Shown here: positions 52,254-61,442 of the stretch, one piece after another | Numbering within the stretch: the first letter of the stretch is position 1 | Layout of the letters: every line of letters starts with the position of its first letter | DNA from: Parabacteroides sp. PF5-9 | GTDB lineage: Bacteria > Bacteroidota > Bacteroidia > Bacteroidales > Tannerellaceae | Assembly (NCBI RefSeq): GCF_029893105.1 | Contig: NZ_JARXWG010000010.1 | Coordinates: 1 to 64,000, forward strand | Length of the DNA: 64,000 nt | Reading direction: 5' to 3' | Notes under the pieces: model-generated | The model's database searches: none | Told to the model about the DNA's origin: nothing | What the model saw: only the letters and a program-made list of their open reading frames with translations | Position numbers and translations under genes: made by a program

Positions 52254-52405
52254 ACGTTCGTTGTTTATTAATGCATGTAAAGGTAATATGTTTTCGTTTT
52301 TATGCAAATGTACTTTTCCTGAAGAAATATAATACAAAAGCAACTTCAGTTTCGACTGATCATATCTTTTCGTTATTACTTCGCTGCGATGTCATGATAA
52401 ATTGT

Positions 52406-52413
52406 TACTTTTG
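52406..52413 (+). promoter_or_regulatory. Promoter -7 box of the his operon segment
   Basis: TACTTTTG, 36 bases before hisH. Confidence 0.55.
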
Positions 52414-52448
52414 CGGTTCAAAACAAAGCTTATCATTAGTACGAGCCG

Positions 52449-53039
52449 ATGGATATTGTCATTATAAAATACAATGCAGGAAATATATACTCTGTGGATT
52501 ACGCCTTGAAACGGCTGGGAATCGCCCCGGTGATTACCGATGACCAGGAGTTGATCCGAAAGGCTGACAAAGTGATATTTCCCGGAGTAGGCGAAGCTGG
52601 TTCGACAATGAGCCATCTAAAGGCGAATGGCCTGGATCAGTTAATCCGTGATTTACATCAACCGGTTTTAGGCATTTGTTTAGGCATGCAGTTGATGTGT
52701 AAACATTCGGAAGAGAGTGATGTTCCCTGCCTGGGTATATTTGATGTAGAGGTCAAACGATTCATTCCGCAACGACATGAAGATAAAGTGCCCCACATGG
52801 GATGGAATACCCTCACGGATGTACATAGCCGGATGTTTCCAAAGACACTTGAGAACCAATTTGTCTATTTTGTTCATAGCTATTATGTGCCTCTCAATGA
52901 CTATACAGCTGCAACGACCGACTATATCCACCCTTTCAGTGCTGCTTTGCATAAAGACAACTTTTATGCGACACAGTTTCATCCGGAAAAGAGCGGTTCG
53001 GTTGGCGAAGAGATTTTGAAACATTTTATCCAATTATAA
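52449..53039 (+). CDS. Imidazole glycerol phosphate synthase, glutaminase subunit
   Basis: The 196-residue class-I glutamine amidotransferase has nucleophile Cys in [12 protein letters not shown] and the catalytic His/Glu in [12 protein letters not shown]. It channels ammonia to HisF. First gene of hisH-hisA-hisF-hisIE; the earlier pathway genes are not in the window. Confidence 0.96.
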   Translation: MDIVIIKYNAGNIYSVDYALKRLGIAPVITDDQELIRKADKVIFPGVGEAGSTMSHLKANGLDQLIRDLHQPVLGICLGMQLMCKHSEESDVPCLGIFDVEVKRFIPQRHEDKVPHMGWNTLTDVHSRMFPKTLENQFVYFVHSYYVPLNDYTAATTDYIHPFSAALHKDNFYATQFHPEKSGSVGEEILKHFIQL

Positions 53040-53050
53040 ACAAGACAACG

Positions 53051-53767
53051 ATGATAGAACTGATTCCGGCCATAGACATTATCGAAGGAAAATGTGTTCG
53101 ACTCACACAGGGAGACTACTCGACCAAAAAAATCTATAATGAAGATCCTTTGGAGGTAGCCAAAATGTTTGAAGATCATGGTATACGACGTTTACATGTT
53201 GTTGATCTGGATGGTGCACGCCAAGGAAGGATTATCAACTACAAAACATTGGAAAAATTAGCCGTTAAAACCGATCTTATTATTGATTTCGGTGGAGGGT
53301 TGAAAAACGACGGTGATCTGGAGATTGCCTTTGAAAGTGGTGCACAGATGATTACAGGAGGGAGTATCGCAGTTAAGAATCCTGAAAAATTCATTTCGTG
53401 GATCAAACGATACGGCAGTAAAAAGATTATTCTAGGCGCTGATGCCAAAGAGAACAAAATAGCAATCAACGGTTGGGAAGAGACCACCGGTGAGGAACTT
53501 ATTCCTTTTATAGCAGGCTATCACGAAAAAGGTATTACCAAAGTCATCTGTACAGATATCAGCAAAGACGGTATGCTGCAAGGTCCCGCTGTTGATCTGT
53601 ATAAAGAGATCAAAGCTGCTGTTCCGGTTTATCTGATCGCCAGTGGCGGGGTCAGCTCGATAGCGGATATCGAACGGTTGGTCGATGCCCATATTCCGGC
53701 AGTTATTTTTGGAAAAGCCATTTATGAAGGAAAAATTCAATTAAAAGATTTAATTCGCTTCGTTTGA
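53051..53767 (+). CDS. ProFAR isomerase (HisA)
   Basis: The 238-residue TIM barrel has catalytic Asp in [20 protein letters not shown] and Asp in [13 protein letters not shown], plus the phosphate motif [12 protein letters not shown]. It starts 11 bp after hisH. Confidence 0.96.
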   Translation: MIELIPAIDIIEGKCVRLTQGDYSTKKIYNEDPLEVAKMFEDHGIRRLHVVDLDGARQGRIINYKTLEKLAVKTDLIIDFGGGLKNDGDLEIAFESGAQMITGGSIAVKNPEKFISWIKRYGSKKIILGADAKENKIAINGWEETTGEELIPFIAGYHEKGITKVICTDISKDGMLQGPAVDLYKEIKAAVPVYLIASGGVSSIADIERLVDAHIPAVIFGKAIYEGKIQLKDLIRFV

Positions 53768-53788
53768 TAACTATAGAACAGAAAAATT

Positions 53789-54544
53789 ATGTTAGCAAAA
53801 AGAATTATCCCTTGCCTGGACATTAAAGACGGTACGACTGTTAAAGGTGTTAATTTCGTTAACTTCCGGGATGCCGGTGATCCGGTTGAGTTAGGCGCTC
53901 AGTACAGCCGTGCAGGAGCAGATGAATTGGTTTTTCTGGATATTACCGCATCACACGAAGGGCGAAAAACGTTTACTGAATTAGTCAAGAAAGTGGCTGC
54001 AAACATCAATATCCCTTTTACAGTAGGAGGTGGTATCAATGAGATGAAAGATGTAGACCGCTTATTAAGTGCCGGAGCAGATAAGGTCTCGATCAACTCT
54101 GCTGCACTTCGAAATCCGGATCTCATTGAAGAGATCGCCAAGAATTTCGGGAGTCAGGTATGTGTTGTTGCGATTGATGCCAATTTTGAAAACGACAACT
54201 GGGTCTGCTACTTGAACGGTGGTCGTATCCCCACCGAAAAACACCTTTTTCAATGGGCTGCAGAAGCCGAAAGTCGTGGAGCCGGAGAAATCTTATTTAC
54301 CAGCATGACGCATGACGGGGTCAAAAACGGATATCCGAACGATGCTTTAGCGTCCCTTGCTGAGACATTACATATTCCGATTATCGCTTCGGGTGGAGCA
54401 GGAAAAAAAGAACATTTCCGTGATACTTTCATCGAAGGTAAAGCTGATGCTGCACTGGCTGCCAGTGTCTTTCATTTTGGTGAAATCGGTATTAGTGAAT
54501 TAAAACAGTATCTTCACGAAGAAGGTATAAATGTACGATTATAA
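53789..54544 (+). CDS. Imidazole glycerol phosphate synthase, cyclase subunit
   Basis: The 251-residue TIM barrel paralogous to HisA has catalytic Asp in [19 protein letters not shown] and in [15 protein letters not shown]. Its end overlaps an early ATG of hisIE by 14 bp, so the two are coupled. Confidence 0.96.
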   Translation: MLAKRIIPCLDIKDGTTVKGVNFVNFRDAGDPVELGAQYSRAGADELVFLDITASHEGRKTFTELVKKVAANINIPFTVGGGINEMKDVDRLLSAGADKVSINSAALRNPDLIEEIAKNFGSQVCVVAIDANFENDNWVCYLNGGRIPTEKHLFQWAAEAESRGAGEILFTSMTHDGVKNGYPNDALASLAETLHIPIIASGGAGKKEHFRDTFIEGKADAALAASVFHFGEIGISELKQYLHEEGINVRL

Positions 54545-54554
54545 ACTGACAACA

Positions 54555-55151
54555 ATGAAATTAGACTTTGATAAAATGGGAGGACTGATTCCTGCCATTA
54601 TCCAGGATAACAATACGAATAAAGTGCTGATGCTGGGATTTATGAACGAAGAAGCGTTCGAACAAACCCGCCAAACCGGGAAAGTCACGTTTTACAGCCG
54701 TTCAAAAAATCGACTATGGATGAAAGGCGAAACAAGCGGTAATGTGTTAAAGGTGGTTGATATCACCGCAGATTGCGACAATGACACATTATTAGTCAAA
54801 GCGATACCAGCCGGACCTGTTTGTCATACAGGAAACGACACATGCTTTGGTGAAGAGAACGCTGAGGATATCATGTTCCTGAAATATCTGCAGAACTTCA
54901 TCGAGCGTCGCAGACAGGATATGCCCGAAGGTTCTTATACGACTTCGTTATTCTCAAAAGGAGTAAATCGTATGGCACAGAAAGTAGGTGAAGAAGCTGT
55001 AGAAACAGTTATCGAAGCTACAAATGGTACGGAGGAAGGTTTTATTTATGAAGCGTCTGATATGATCTATCACCTGATCGTATTGCTGACCAGCAAAGGA
55101 ATGCGTATAGAAGACCTGGCACGGGAATTAAAAAAGAGACATAAAGAATAA
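54555..55151 (+). CDS. Bifunctional phosphoribosyl-AMP cyclohydrolase / ATP pyrophosphatase
   Basis: The fusion has 198 residues from ATG 54555 (an in-frame ATG at 54531 adds eight and overlaps hisF). The HisI half carries VTFYSRSKNRLWMKGETSGN and the metal residues in ITADCDNDTLLV and GNDTCFG. The HisE half carries KVGEEAVETVIEA and EASDMIYHLIVLL. It performs the second and third steps of histidine synthesis. Confidence 0.95.
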   Translation: MKLDFDKMGGLIPAIIQDNNTNKVLMLGFMNEEAFEQTRQTGKVTFYSRSKNRLWMKGETSGNVLKVVDITADCDNDTLLVKAIPAGPVCHTGNDTCFGEENAEDIMFLKYLQNFIERRRQDMPEGSYTTSLFSKGVNRMAQKVGEEAVETVIEATNGTEEGFIYEASDMIYHLIVLLTSKGMRIEDLARELKKRHKE

Positions 55152-55157
55152 AAAAAT

Positions 55158-55832
55158 ATGGACGAAATTCTGCTTAGACTTGAGGATGTAGAAATTTGCC
55201 GCGATGAGAATGTGATCCTGCAAAATGCGTCACTGACTTTACATAATGGCGAATTCGTTTATGTCATTGGTAAAGTTGGTTCCGGCAAAAGTAGTTTGCT
55301 AAAATCGCTTTATTGTGAAATCCCCATCAAACAGGGAGAAGCCTGGCTGATGGAATATAACCTTTTAAAAATTAAGCGGAAGGAAATACCCTACCTGCGT
55401 CGAAAAGTAGGTATCGTATTCCAGGATTTTCAACTACTGACAGACAGAACCATTATCAAAAACCTGGAATTCGTATTGAAAGCAACCGGCTGGAAAAAGA
55501 AAAGTGATATCAACGACCGGATAGAAAATGTGTTGTGCCAAGTCGGTATGCAAAACAAAGGGTATAAAATGCCACACGAATTATCCGGAGGAGAACAACA
55601 ACGTATCGTTATAGCCCGGGCATTATTAAACGAGCCGAAATTAATCTTGGCAGACGAGCCGACTGGGAATCTGGATCCGGAAACAAGCAGTCAGATCGTT
55701 CAGCTTCTACATGATATCTGTCAGAACGGAACAGCGGTAATTATGACAACACATAATTATACCATCGTCCATAATTATCCGGCTCGCATCGTGAAATGCG
55801 AGAACGCACATTTGAGTGATATCAAAGAATAG
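55158..55832 (+). CDS. FtsE-like cell-division ABC ATPase
   Basis: The 224-residue ABC ATPase has Walker [15 protein letters not shown]-loop VFQDFQLL, signature ELSGGEQQR and Walker [13 protein letters not shown]. The sequence follows the FtsE family, which with FtsX couples septal ring to peptidoglycan hydrolysis. ftsX is not adjacent. It sits 6 bp after hisIE, so expression with the his genes is likely. Confidence 0.88.
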   Translation: MDEILLRLEDVEICRDENVILQNASLTLHNGEFVYVIGKVGSGKSSLLKSLYCEIPIKQGEAWLMEYNLLKIKRKEIPYLRRKVGIVFQDFQLLTDRTIIKNLEFVLKATGWKKKSDINDRIENVLCQVGMQNKGYKMPHELSGGEQQRIVIARALLNEPKLILADEPTGNLDPETSSQIVQLLHDICQNGTAVIMTTHNYTIVHNYPARIVKCENAHLSDIKE

Positions 55833-55841
55833 TTTTTTATA

Positions 55842-55849
55842 TAACTTTG
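55842..55849 (+). promoter_or_regulatory. lysC promoter -7 box
   Basis: TAACTTTG, 73 bases before lysC, at the end of ftsE. Confidence 0.55.
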
Positions 55850-55921
55850 CAGTCGATCGTCTATTTTCGATCGATCTGATATACAACAGAAAAGAATAAA
55901 CCATTTAATATAAAAAAGGAA

Positions 55922-57235
55922 ATGAAAGTTTTAAAGTTTGGCGGTACTTCTGTAGGATCTGCACAGCGGATGAAAGATGTAGCAAAACTCATTGTGGGCA
56001 ACCGTGATATCGTTGTTCTCTCTGCCATGTCGGGAACCACTAATTCGTTGGTTGAAATATCCGATTATCTCTATAAGAAAAATCCGGATGGTGCCAACGA
56101 GATTATCAATAAACTGGCGCAGAAATATGACGGACATATTGATGAACTATATAGTACCAACGAATATAAACAGAAAGCCAAAGAACAGATTAAAACTTAT
56201 TTCGATCATATCCGTACATTCACAAAGGATCTATTCACCCTTTTTGAAGAAAAGGTGGTATTGGCACAAGGTGAATTGATCTCTACGGCGATGATGAATC
56301 TATATCTACAGGAACTTGGGGTGAATTCTGTTTTACTTCCGGCTTTGGAATATATGCGCACAGACAAAAATGCCGAACCAGATCCACTCTATATCAAAGA
56401 ACAGTTATCGAAACTTCTAGAAGAGTATAAGGATGCCGACATATATATCACTCAGGGGTATATCTGCCGGAATGCCTACGGAGAAATAGACAACCTACAA
56501 CGGGGCGGTAGCGACTATACCGCATCATTAGTCGGTGCTGCTATTCATGCCGAAGAGATTCAGATATGGACCGATATCGATGGTATGCATAACAACGATC
56601 CCCGTTATGTCGATAACACTTCTCCTGTTCGCCAGTTGCATTTTGAAGAGGCAGCCGAATTAGCCTATTTCGGAGCGAAAATACTTCATCCGACCTGTAT
56701 TTTACCTGCCAAATTGAATAATATTCCGGTTCGTTTATTGAACACCATACAACCTGAAGCACCGGGCACCATTATATCCAACGAGACAGAAAAAGGAAAA
56801 ATCAAAGCTGTTGCGGCAAAAGACAATATCACATCCATAAAAATAAAGAGTGGACGTATGTTATTGGCTACAGGATTCCTGCGTAAAGTCTTCGAAATAT
56901 TTGAAAATTATCAGACACCTATTGATATGGTGACGACCTCGGAAGTAGGTGTGTCGGTCACTATCGACAACCGGAAACATCTGGAAGAGATTGTAGATGA
57001 TCTGAAGAAATTCGGAACAGTAACAGTGGACGAAGAGATGGTTATTGTCTGTGTTGTAGGCGATCTTGAGTGGGAAAACATCGGATTTGAAGCACGCATT
57101 ATCCATGCGCTTAAAGAAATTCCTGTCCGCATGATTTCTTACGGAGGAAGTAATTACAATGTCTCGCTGTTAGTCAAATCGGCCGACAAAAAAAGAGCTT
57201 TACAGGCATTAAGCAGCCACTTATTTAACGATTAA
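55922..57235 (+). CDS. Aspartate kinase
   Basis: The 437-residue monofunctional aspartokinase has KFGGTSVGSAQRM at the N-terminus, GGSDYTASL and two C-terminal ACT domains (about 300-435) for feedback control, probably by lysine. First enzyme of lysine/diaminopimelate, threonine and methionine synthesis. Paired with lysA 38 bp downstream. Confidence 0.94.
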   Translation: MKVLKFGGTSVGSAQRMKDVAKLIVGNRDIVVLSAMSGTTNSLVEISDYLYKKNPDGANEIINKLAQKYDGHIDELYSTNEYKQKAKEQIKTYFDHIRTFTKDLFTLFEEKVVLAQGELISTAMMNLYLQELGVNSVLLPALEYMRTDKNAEPDPLYIKEQLSKLLEEYKDADIYITQGYICRNAYGEIDNLQRGGSDYTASLVGAAIHAEEIQIWTDIDGMHNNDPRYVDNTSPVRQLHFEEAAELAYFGAKILHPTCILPAKLNNIPVRLLNTIQPEAPGTIISNETEKGKIKAVAAKDNITSIKIKSGRMLLATGFLRKVFEIFENYQTPIDMVTTSEVGVSVTIDNRKHLEEIVDDLKKFGTVTVDEEMVIVCVVGDLEWENIGFEARIIHALKEIPVRMISYGGSNYNVSLLVKSADKKRALQALSSHLFND

Positions 57236-57273
57236 TAGTTAAGAATTAAGAATATCCATTTACAACTATTTTT

Positions 57274-58431
57274 ATGCTCAAAGGTGTATTTCCGGTAGAA
57301 AAGTTCAACACGATACCGACTCCATTTTACTACTACGATGTGGATTTATTGCAAGAGACGTTAGATTTTGCAAAAACAGAAGCTGACAAATATAGTTTTC
57401 ATCTTCATTATGCCGTAAAAGCCAATGCTAACCCCCGCATTTTATCTATCATCTCCGGTTATGGGATGGGAGCAGATTGCGTGAGTGGCGGAGAAATTCA
57501 GGCGGCACTTGATGCAGGATTTCCGGCTCAGAAAATCGTTTTTGCCGGAGTAGGTAAAGCCGATTGGGAGATCAATCTGGGATTAGACCATGACATTTTT
57601 TGTTTTAATATCGAATCAGCAGCAGAACTGGCCATTATCAATGAACTCGCTACTGCTAAAGGAAAGATAGCCTCCATCGCTCTGCGTATCAATCCGGAGG
57701 TAGATGCACATACCCATATAAAGATTACCACCGGAATGAAAGAAAATAAATTCGGTATCAATTTAAGTATGGTCGGTCAAGTCCTGGAAGAATTAAAGAC
57801 ATTGAAAAATGTCAGACTAATCGGTATTCACAGTCATATCGGATCACAAATTACGGATATGTCGGCCTTCCGTAATCTGGCTATTCGCTTCAATGAAATA
57901 CAGGATGAGTTGGAAGAGATGGGTGTTGTAGTGGAGCACATTAATTTTGGCGGTGGACTGGGAGTCGATTATTACCACCCAAACCACATCCCTACGCCCG
58001 CTTTTGATAATTATTTTGCCGTATTCCACAAATTATTACGGATTCGCCCCGGACAACAGGTTCATTTTGAACCGGGACGATCCATCACGGCACAGTGCGG
58101 CAGTCTGATCTCTAAAGTACTTTATATCAAAGAGGGAGAAGTCAAAAAATTTGCCATTCTTGATGCCGGATTTACCGAACTGCTCCGACCTGCTATGTAT
58201 GATGCGTATCATCGGATGGAGAATATCAGCAATGATGATCCGGTTGAAATCTACGATGTCGTAGGACCTATCTGTGAATCTTCTGATGTATTCGGAAAAG
58301 ATGTCGAATTGAACAAAGCCCATCGGGGTGATCTGATTGCCCTTCGTTCGGCAGGTGCTTATGGTGAAGTGATGGCTTCACAATATAATTGTCGTAGTTT
58401 GCCTAAAGCCTATTTTTCTGATACCCTATAA
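57274..58431 (+). CDS. Diaminopimelate decarboxylase
   Basis: The 385-residue fold-III PLP enzyme has FHLHYAVKANANPRIL with the PLP lysine, NFGGGLGVDYY, HFEPGRSITAQCG and the catalytic cysteine in VGPICESSDVFGKD. It makes lysine from meso-diaminopimelate. Co-transcribed with lysC and the glycosyltransferase. Confidence 0.95.
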   Translation: MLKGVFPVEKFNTIPTPFYYYDVDLLQETLDFAKTEADKYSFHLHYAVKANANPRILSIISGYGMGADCVSGGEIQAALDAGFPAQKIVFAGVGKADWEINLGLDHDIFCFNIESAAELAIINELATAKGKIASIALRINPEVDAHTHIKITTGMKENKFGINLSMVGQVLEELKTLKNVRLIGIHSHIGSQITDMSAFRNLAIRFNEIQDELEEMGVVVEHINFGGGLGVDYYHPNHIPTPAFDNYFAVFHKLLRIRPGQQVHFEPGRSITAQCGSLISKVLYIKEGEVKKFAILDAGFTELLRPAMYDAYHRMENISNDDPVEIYDVVGPICESSDVFGKDVELNKAHRGDLIALRSAGAYGEVMASQYNCRSLPKAYFSDTL

Positions 58432-58433
58432 AA

Positions 58434-59615
58434 GTGGAAAATCTATTTGTATTCAATCACTTCGAATTATATCTGATCGGTATAACAACTCTACTTTGCT
58501 GTATTCAATTGTTGTATCTATCGGTGACGTATGCCCGTCCGTTGCGTTTCAAACGAAAAAAGAAAAACAAACCGGTCGACGAAGTTGCGTTCCCTCCCGT
58601 ATCGGTGATCGTGTACGCTAAAAATGAATCGGAAAATCTGCGGAAACATCTGCCTGTATTATTGACACAAGAGTATCCCGAATATGAAATTATCGTTGTC
58701 AACGACGGGTCTACAGATGAAAGCGACGATATCCTGAAAATGCTCGAACAGGAGCATAAAAACCTGTATCATACATTTACCCCTGAAAATGTCAAATACC
58801 TGAGCCGTAAAAAACTGGCATTAACTCTGGGTATCAAAGCAGCCAAACACGACATTTTACTCTTTACAGAAGCTGATTGTCTCCCCTTGAGCCCGAACTG
58901 GATCGCATCGATGGCGACGAATTACACCACCGAGACATCTATCATGTTAGGGTTTTGCGCTTACGGGAAATACAAAGGTTTCCTGCATAAACTGATCGCC
59001 TACGACAACCTGGTCAACGGACTACAGGCTATTTCTGCAGCGCTCTCCGGTACGCCTTATACCGGAGATGGACGTAACTTATCCTATAAAAAAGAACTCT
59101 TTTTTGCCAATAACGGATATCAGAAATCATTGAATCTACATGCCGGTGACGACGATCTATTCGTCAATCAGGTTGCCACAAAACGGAATACCCGGATCAC
59201 ATACAATCCGGAGAGTATCATGCAGATGTCAAAAATAGAACGTTTTAATAGATGGAAAGAGATGAAAGTGTCACGTGCCGCTACCCAACATCATTATAAA
59301 GGAGGCATGCTTTTCTTTTATCGTTTAAACGATCTGTTTTTCCTCCTTTTCGCTTTAGCTGTATTTTTTTCAATCTATGTCGGTGTCACCGGAAATTGGC
59401 TCATTGCGGTGTTTGCCGCTCTCTTATACCTGCTGCGGGGCGTTGTGAAATCAACCATCTTCCATAAATCAGCCAAGATATTGCAACAAAAAACAGTGAC
59501 CAAATGGCTGTTTTTCCTTGACTACGCCCTTCCGGCATTCAATCTCTATGTCTACATCTATCGGATGTTCAGGGGAAAGAACGACTATACATTCCGATTA
59601 TTGGAAGGAAAATAA
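58434..59615 (+). CDS. Membrane family-2 glycosyltransferase
   Basis: The 393-residue protein starts at GTG 58434, 2 bp after lysA. It has one N-terminal membrane segment, a GT2 domain (PPVSVIVYAKNESENLRKHL, VVNDGSTDES as DxD-like, FTEADCLPLSPNW, AGDDDLFVNQVA) and two or three C-terminal membrane segments. The active site faces the cytoplasm and it may extend a surface glycan. Substrate unknown. Confidence 0.88.
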   Translation: MENLFVFNHFELYLIGITTLLCCIQLLYLSVTYARPLRFKRKKKNKPVDEVAFPPVSVIVYAKNESENLRKHLPVLLTQEYPEYEIIVVNDGSTDESDDILKMLEQEHKNLYHTFTPENVKYLSRKKLALTLGIKAAKHDILLFTEADCLPLSPNWIASMATNYTTETSIMLGFCAYGKYKGFLHKLIAYDNLVNGLQAISAALSGTPYTGDGRNLSYKKELFFANNGYQKSLNLHAGDDDLFVNQVATKRNTRITYNPESIMQMSKIERFNRWKEMKVSRAATQHHYKGGMLFFYRLNDLFFLLFALAVFFSIYVGVTGNWLIAVFAALLYLLRGVVKSTIFHKSAKILQQKTVTKWLFFLDYALPAFNLYVYIYRMFRGKNDYTFRLLEGK

Positions 59616-59653
59616 CCTCCCTGTCTATTTCTGTCTATGGATGAAAATGGAAT

Positions 59654-59689
59654 AGATCAAGCCAACAACCTGCTTGATCTCTTTTTTTT
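59654..59689 (+). terminator. Terminator after the glycosyltransferase gene
   Basis: The eight-pair stem AGATCAAG/CTTGATCT with an 11-base loop is followed by CT8. It ends the his-ftsE-lysC-lysA-GT run. Confidence 0.8.
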
Positions 59690-59732
59690 ATCCGGATACC
59701 CTATCTGTTTTATCCAGATACCCTAACTGTTT
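59689..59732. repeat. Two-unit 22-bp palindromic repeat (fourth family)
   Basis: Two 22-bp units begin at 59689 and 59711, with cores TATCCGGATACCC (perfect palindrome TATCCGGATA) and TATCCAGATACCC. Same period as the quadruplet arrays but only two copies, 15 bp before array V. Confidence 0.7.
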
Positions 59733-59747
59733 TTGCGAATCAATTAA

Positions 59748-59835
59748 TCGTCTAACAGTTGGTAGACGATTAGGCAACAGTTGATAGACGAAAGTGCACC
59801 AATTGGTAGACGAAAGTGACACAGCTGTTAGACGA
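59748..59835. repeat. Quadruplet 22-bp palindromic array V
   Basis: Four units start at 59748, 59770, 59792 and 59814, each ending TAGACGA (TTAGACGA in the last), with cores ACAGTT, ACAGTT, ACCAATTGGT and ACAGCTGT. The ends form a perfect 17-bp inverted repeat (59740-59756 and 59827-59843, TCAATTAATCGTCTAAC). It lies between convergent genes; the gap 59616-60087 contains no gene. Confidence 0.85.
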
Positions 59836-60034
59836 TTAATTGACCCACACAAAAAAATCCAATGATTGGAACGGTTGGGTGAAGAGAACTGCTCCTTTTC
59901 TGAACGTAATTAACGTAAATTTGATATAAAGATTTAATCCTTCCATTTTCTTCCATTCAGAGACCCATTACTTATAACTCACATCAATAAGAGCGGAGGA
60001 GAAGAAAGGATTAAATGAGTTTTGAATAAAACAA

Positions 60035-60062
60035 AAAGCCACCCCCTCTCAGGGATGGCTTC
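60035..60062 (-). terminator. Terminator after rplS
   Basis: The hairpin AGCCATCCCTGAGAGGGGGTGGCT on the minus strand (stem AGCCA/TGGCT plus CCC/GGG) is followed by TTTTTGTTTT. It lies 26 bp after the rplS stop. Confidence 0.8.
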
Positions 60063-60087
60063 TCGTATGGCAATCGAACCGGAGTAA

Positions 60088-60435
60088 TTATACTCTTCTT
60101 TCTTTGATTCTTGCTTTCTTTCCGGTAAGTGCACGCAAATAGTACAATTTTGCACGACGTACTTTACCCAATTTGTTCACTGTGATGCTTTCAATGAATG
60201 GAGATTCTATTGGGAAAATTCTTTCCACACCTACATTCTCAGACATCTTACGAACGGTGAAACGTTTTTTATCTCCATGACCGGAAATACGTATCACCAC
60301 ACCTCTGTACTGCTGAATACGTTCTTTGTTACCCTCTTTAATACGGTAAGCTACTGTAATCGTATCTCCACTTTTAAATGCTGGATACTCTTTTTGGGTA
60401 GCAAACGCCTCTTCTGCAATTTTAATTAAGTCCAT
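60088..60435 (-). CDS. Ribosomal protein L19
   Basis: The 115-residue protein is a full-length bL19: FKSGDTITVAYRIKEGNKER, YRGVVIRISGHGDKKRFTVR, VERIFPIESPFIESI and LYYLRALTGKKARIKERRV. It binds 23S rRNA at the subunit interface. Monocistronic here, without rimM or trmD neighbours. Confidence 0.97.
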   Translation of the reverse strand: MDLIKIAEEAFATQKEYPAFKSGDTITVAYRIKEGNKERIQQYRGVVIRISGHGDKKRFTVRKMSENVGVERIFPIESPFIESITVNKLGKVRRAKLYYLRALTGKKARIKERRV

Positions 60436-60571
60436 TGTTATAGCTTTTTAATGTATTTTTTTAACGAAACGCAATGTAACGGGTCACTCTTTCCCGACAG
60501 AGATTACGTAAAGCGGATGCAAAGTAACAAAACATTTATGAAACAACCAAAAAGACCTGCAACAAAATCGT

Positions 60572-61345
60572 TTACAATTGCGAATAGGGCAATGGTGAAA
60601 AGAAAATACTCTGATTATTCGTTGCCGTATGGGCATATTCTTTCAGCCCTCTGATACGTTGCCAGTCAGGATGTTTGCTGAACTCCGTCCATGCGGCACT
60701 ACGCGCCTCTTCATCTTTATACCAAAGCAGATACATCAATGCCGGCATCCGGGGGCCGGCCAGAATCTCTCCGTAACAGACCGAATTGACGCCCACCTTA
60801 TCGAAGATATCAATCTCATCGACATTAAACATTCTTACCTTGCGTTGATTGGCCTCTTCATTGGGGCTATGGTAGATACGTATCTCAAACAATCCGCGAT
60901 TTTTATCCGGCTCGCGGTGTGTGGGTATTTTATCAAAAGCTTCACACAGATAAGTCTCTATATTGGAATAAACCGGCGCTGGCGCTGTTGCGTCATAAAA
61001 CGGTTGAGCCGCCTGCATAAAAGCTTGATCTTTCCAGATATCCTTCTTAAGCTGATAATAAGTCGACATATCCGGATAGATGAATAACAACCATCGCTGT
61101 TCGACTTCTTCCTTTTTATACAAACTAAAAGCGCCTACTTTGACCTTTTTACGGTTATAAAAAGGAATCAATACATCTTTAAAAAATGGATCCAATGAAG
61201 CACCATTACCAGTTAAAGTATAAACACGCCATTCGTAAATCTCCTTTTGAGATGTCGGAATGACAGAAGTGGTTGATGCGACACAATTTACAGCAGGAAT
61301 AGCAGCCAGTGTGGTGGCCACTTTCATAAAGTTTCTTCTTTTCAT
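60572..61345 (-). CDS. NIPSNAP-family exported protein
   Basis: The 257-residue protein has an N-terminal export signal MKRRNFMKVATTLAAIPAVN, with two basic residues but not a full Tat motif. Two NIPSNAP ferredoxin-like domains follow: YEWRVYTLTGNGASLDPFFK at about 35 and FEIRIYHSPNEEANQRKVRM at about 150. Members are often next to dehydrogenases or glycosidases. Function unknown; single gene. Confidence 0.82.
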   Translation of the reverse strand: MKRRNFMKVATTLAAIPAVNCVASTTSVIPTSQKEIYEWRVYTLTGNGASLDPFFKDVLIPFYNRKKVKVGAFSLYKKEEVEQRWLLFIYPDMSTYYQLKKDIWKDQAFMQAAQPFYDATAPAPVYSNIETYLCEAFDKIPTHREPDKNRGLFEIRIYHSPNEEANQRKVRMFNVDEIDIFDKVGVNSVCYGEILAGPRMPALMYLLWYKDEEARSAAWTEFSKHPDWQRIRGLKEYAHTATNNQSIFFSPLPYSQL

Positions 61346-61415
61346 GAAGTAGCAGAATTAGATTTATTATGAATTATCAAAGCATCCAAAGGTAACGATA
61401 TTCTGATAATTTTCT

Positions 61416-61423
61416 TACTTTTG
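61416..61423 (+). promoter_or_regulatory. Promoter -7 box of the GH3 fusion gene
   Basis: TACTTTTG, 20 bases before the ATG. Confidence 0.6.
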
Positions 61424-61442
61424 ATCTGAATTTACCAGGGGA

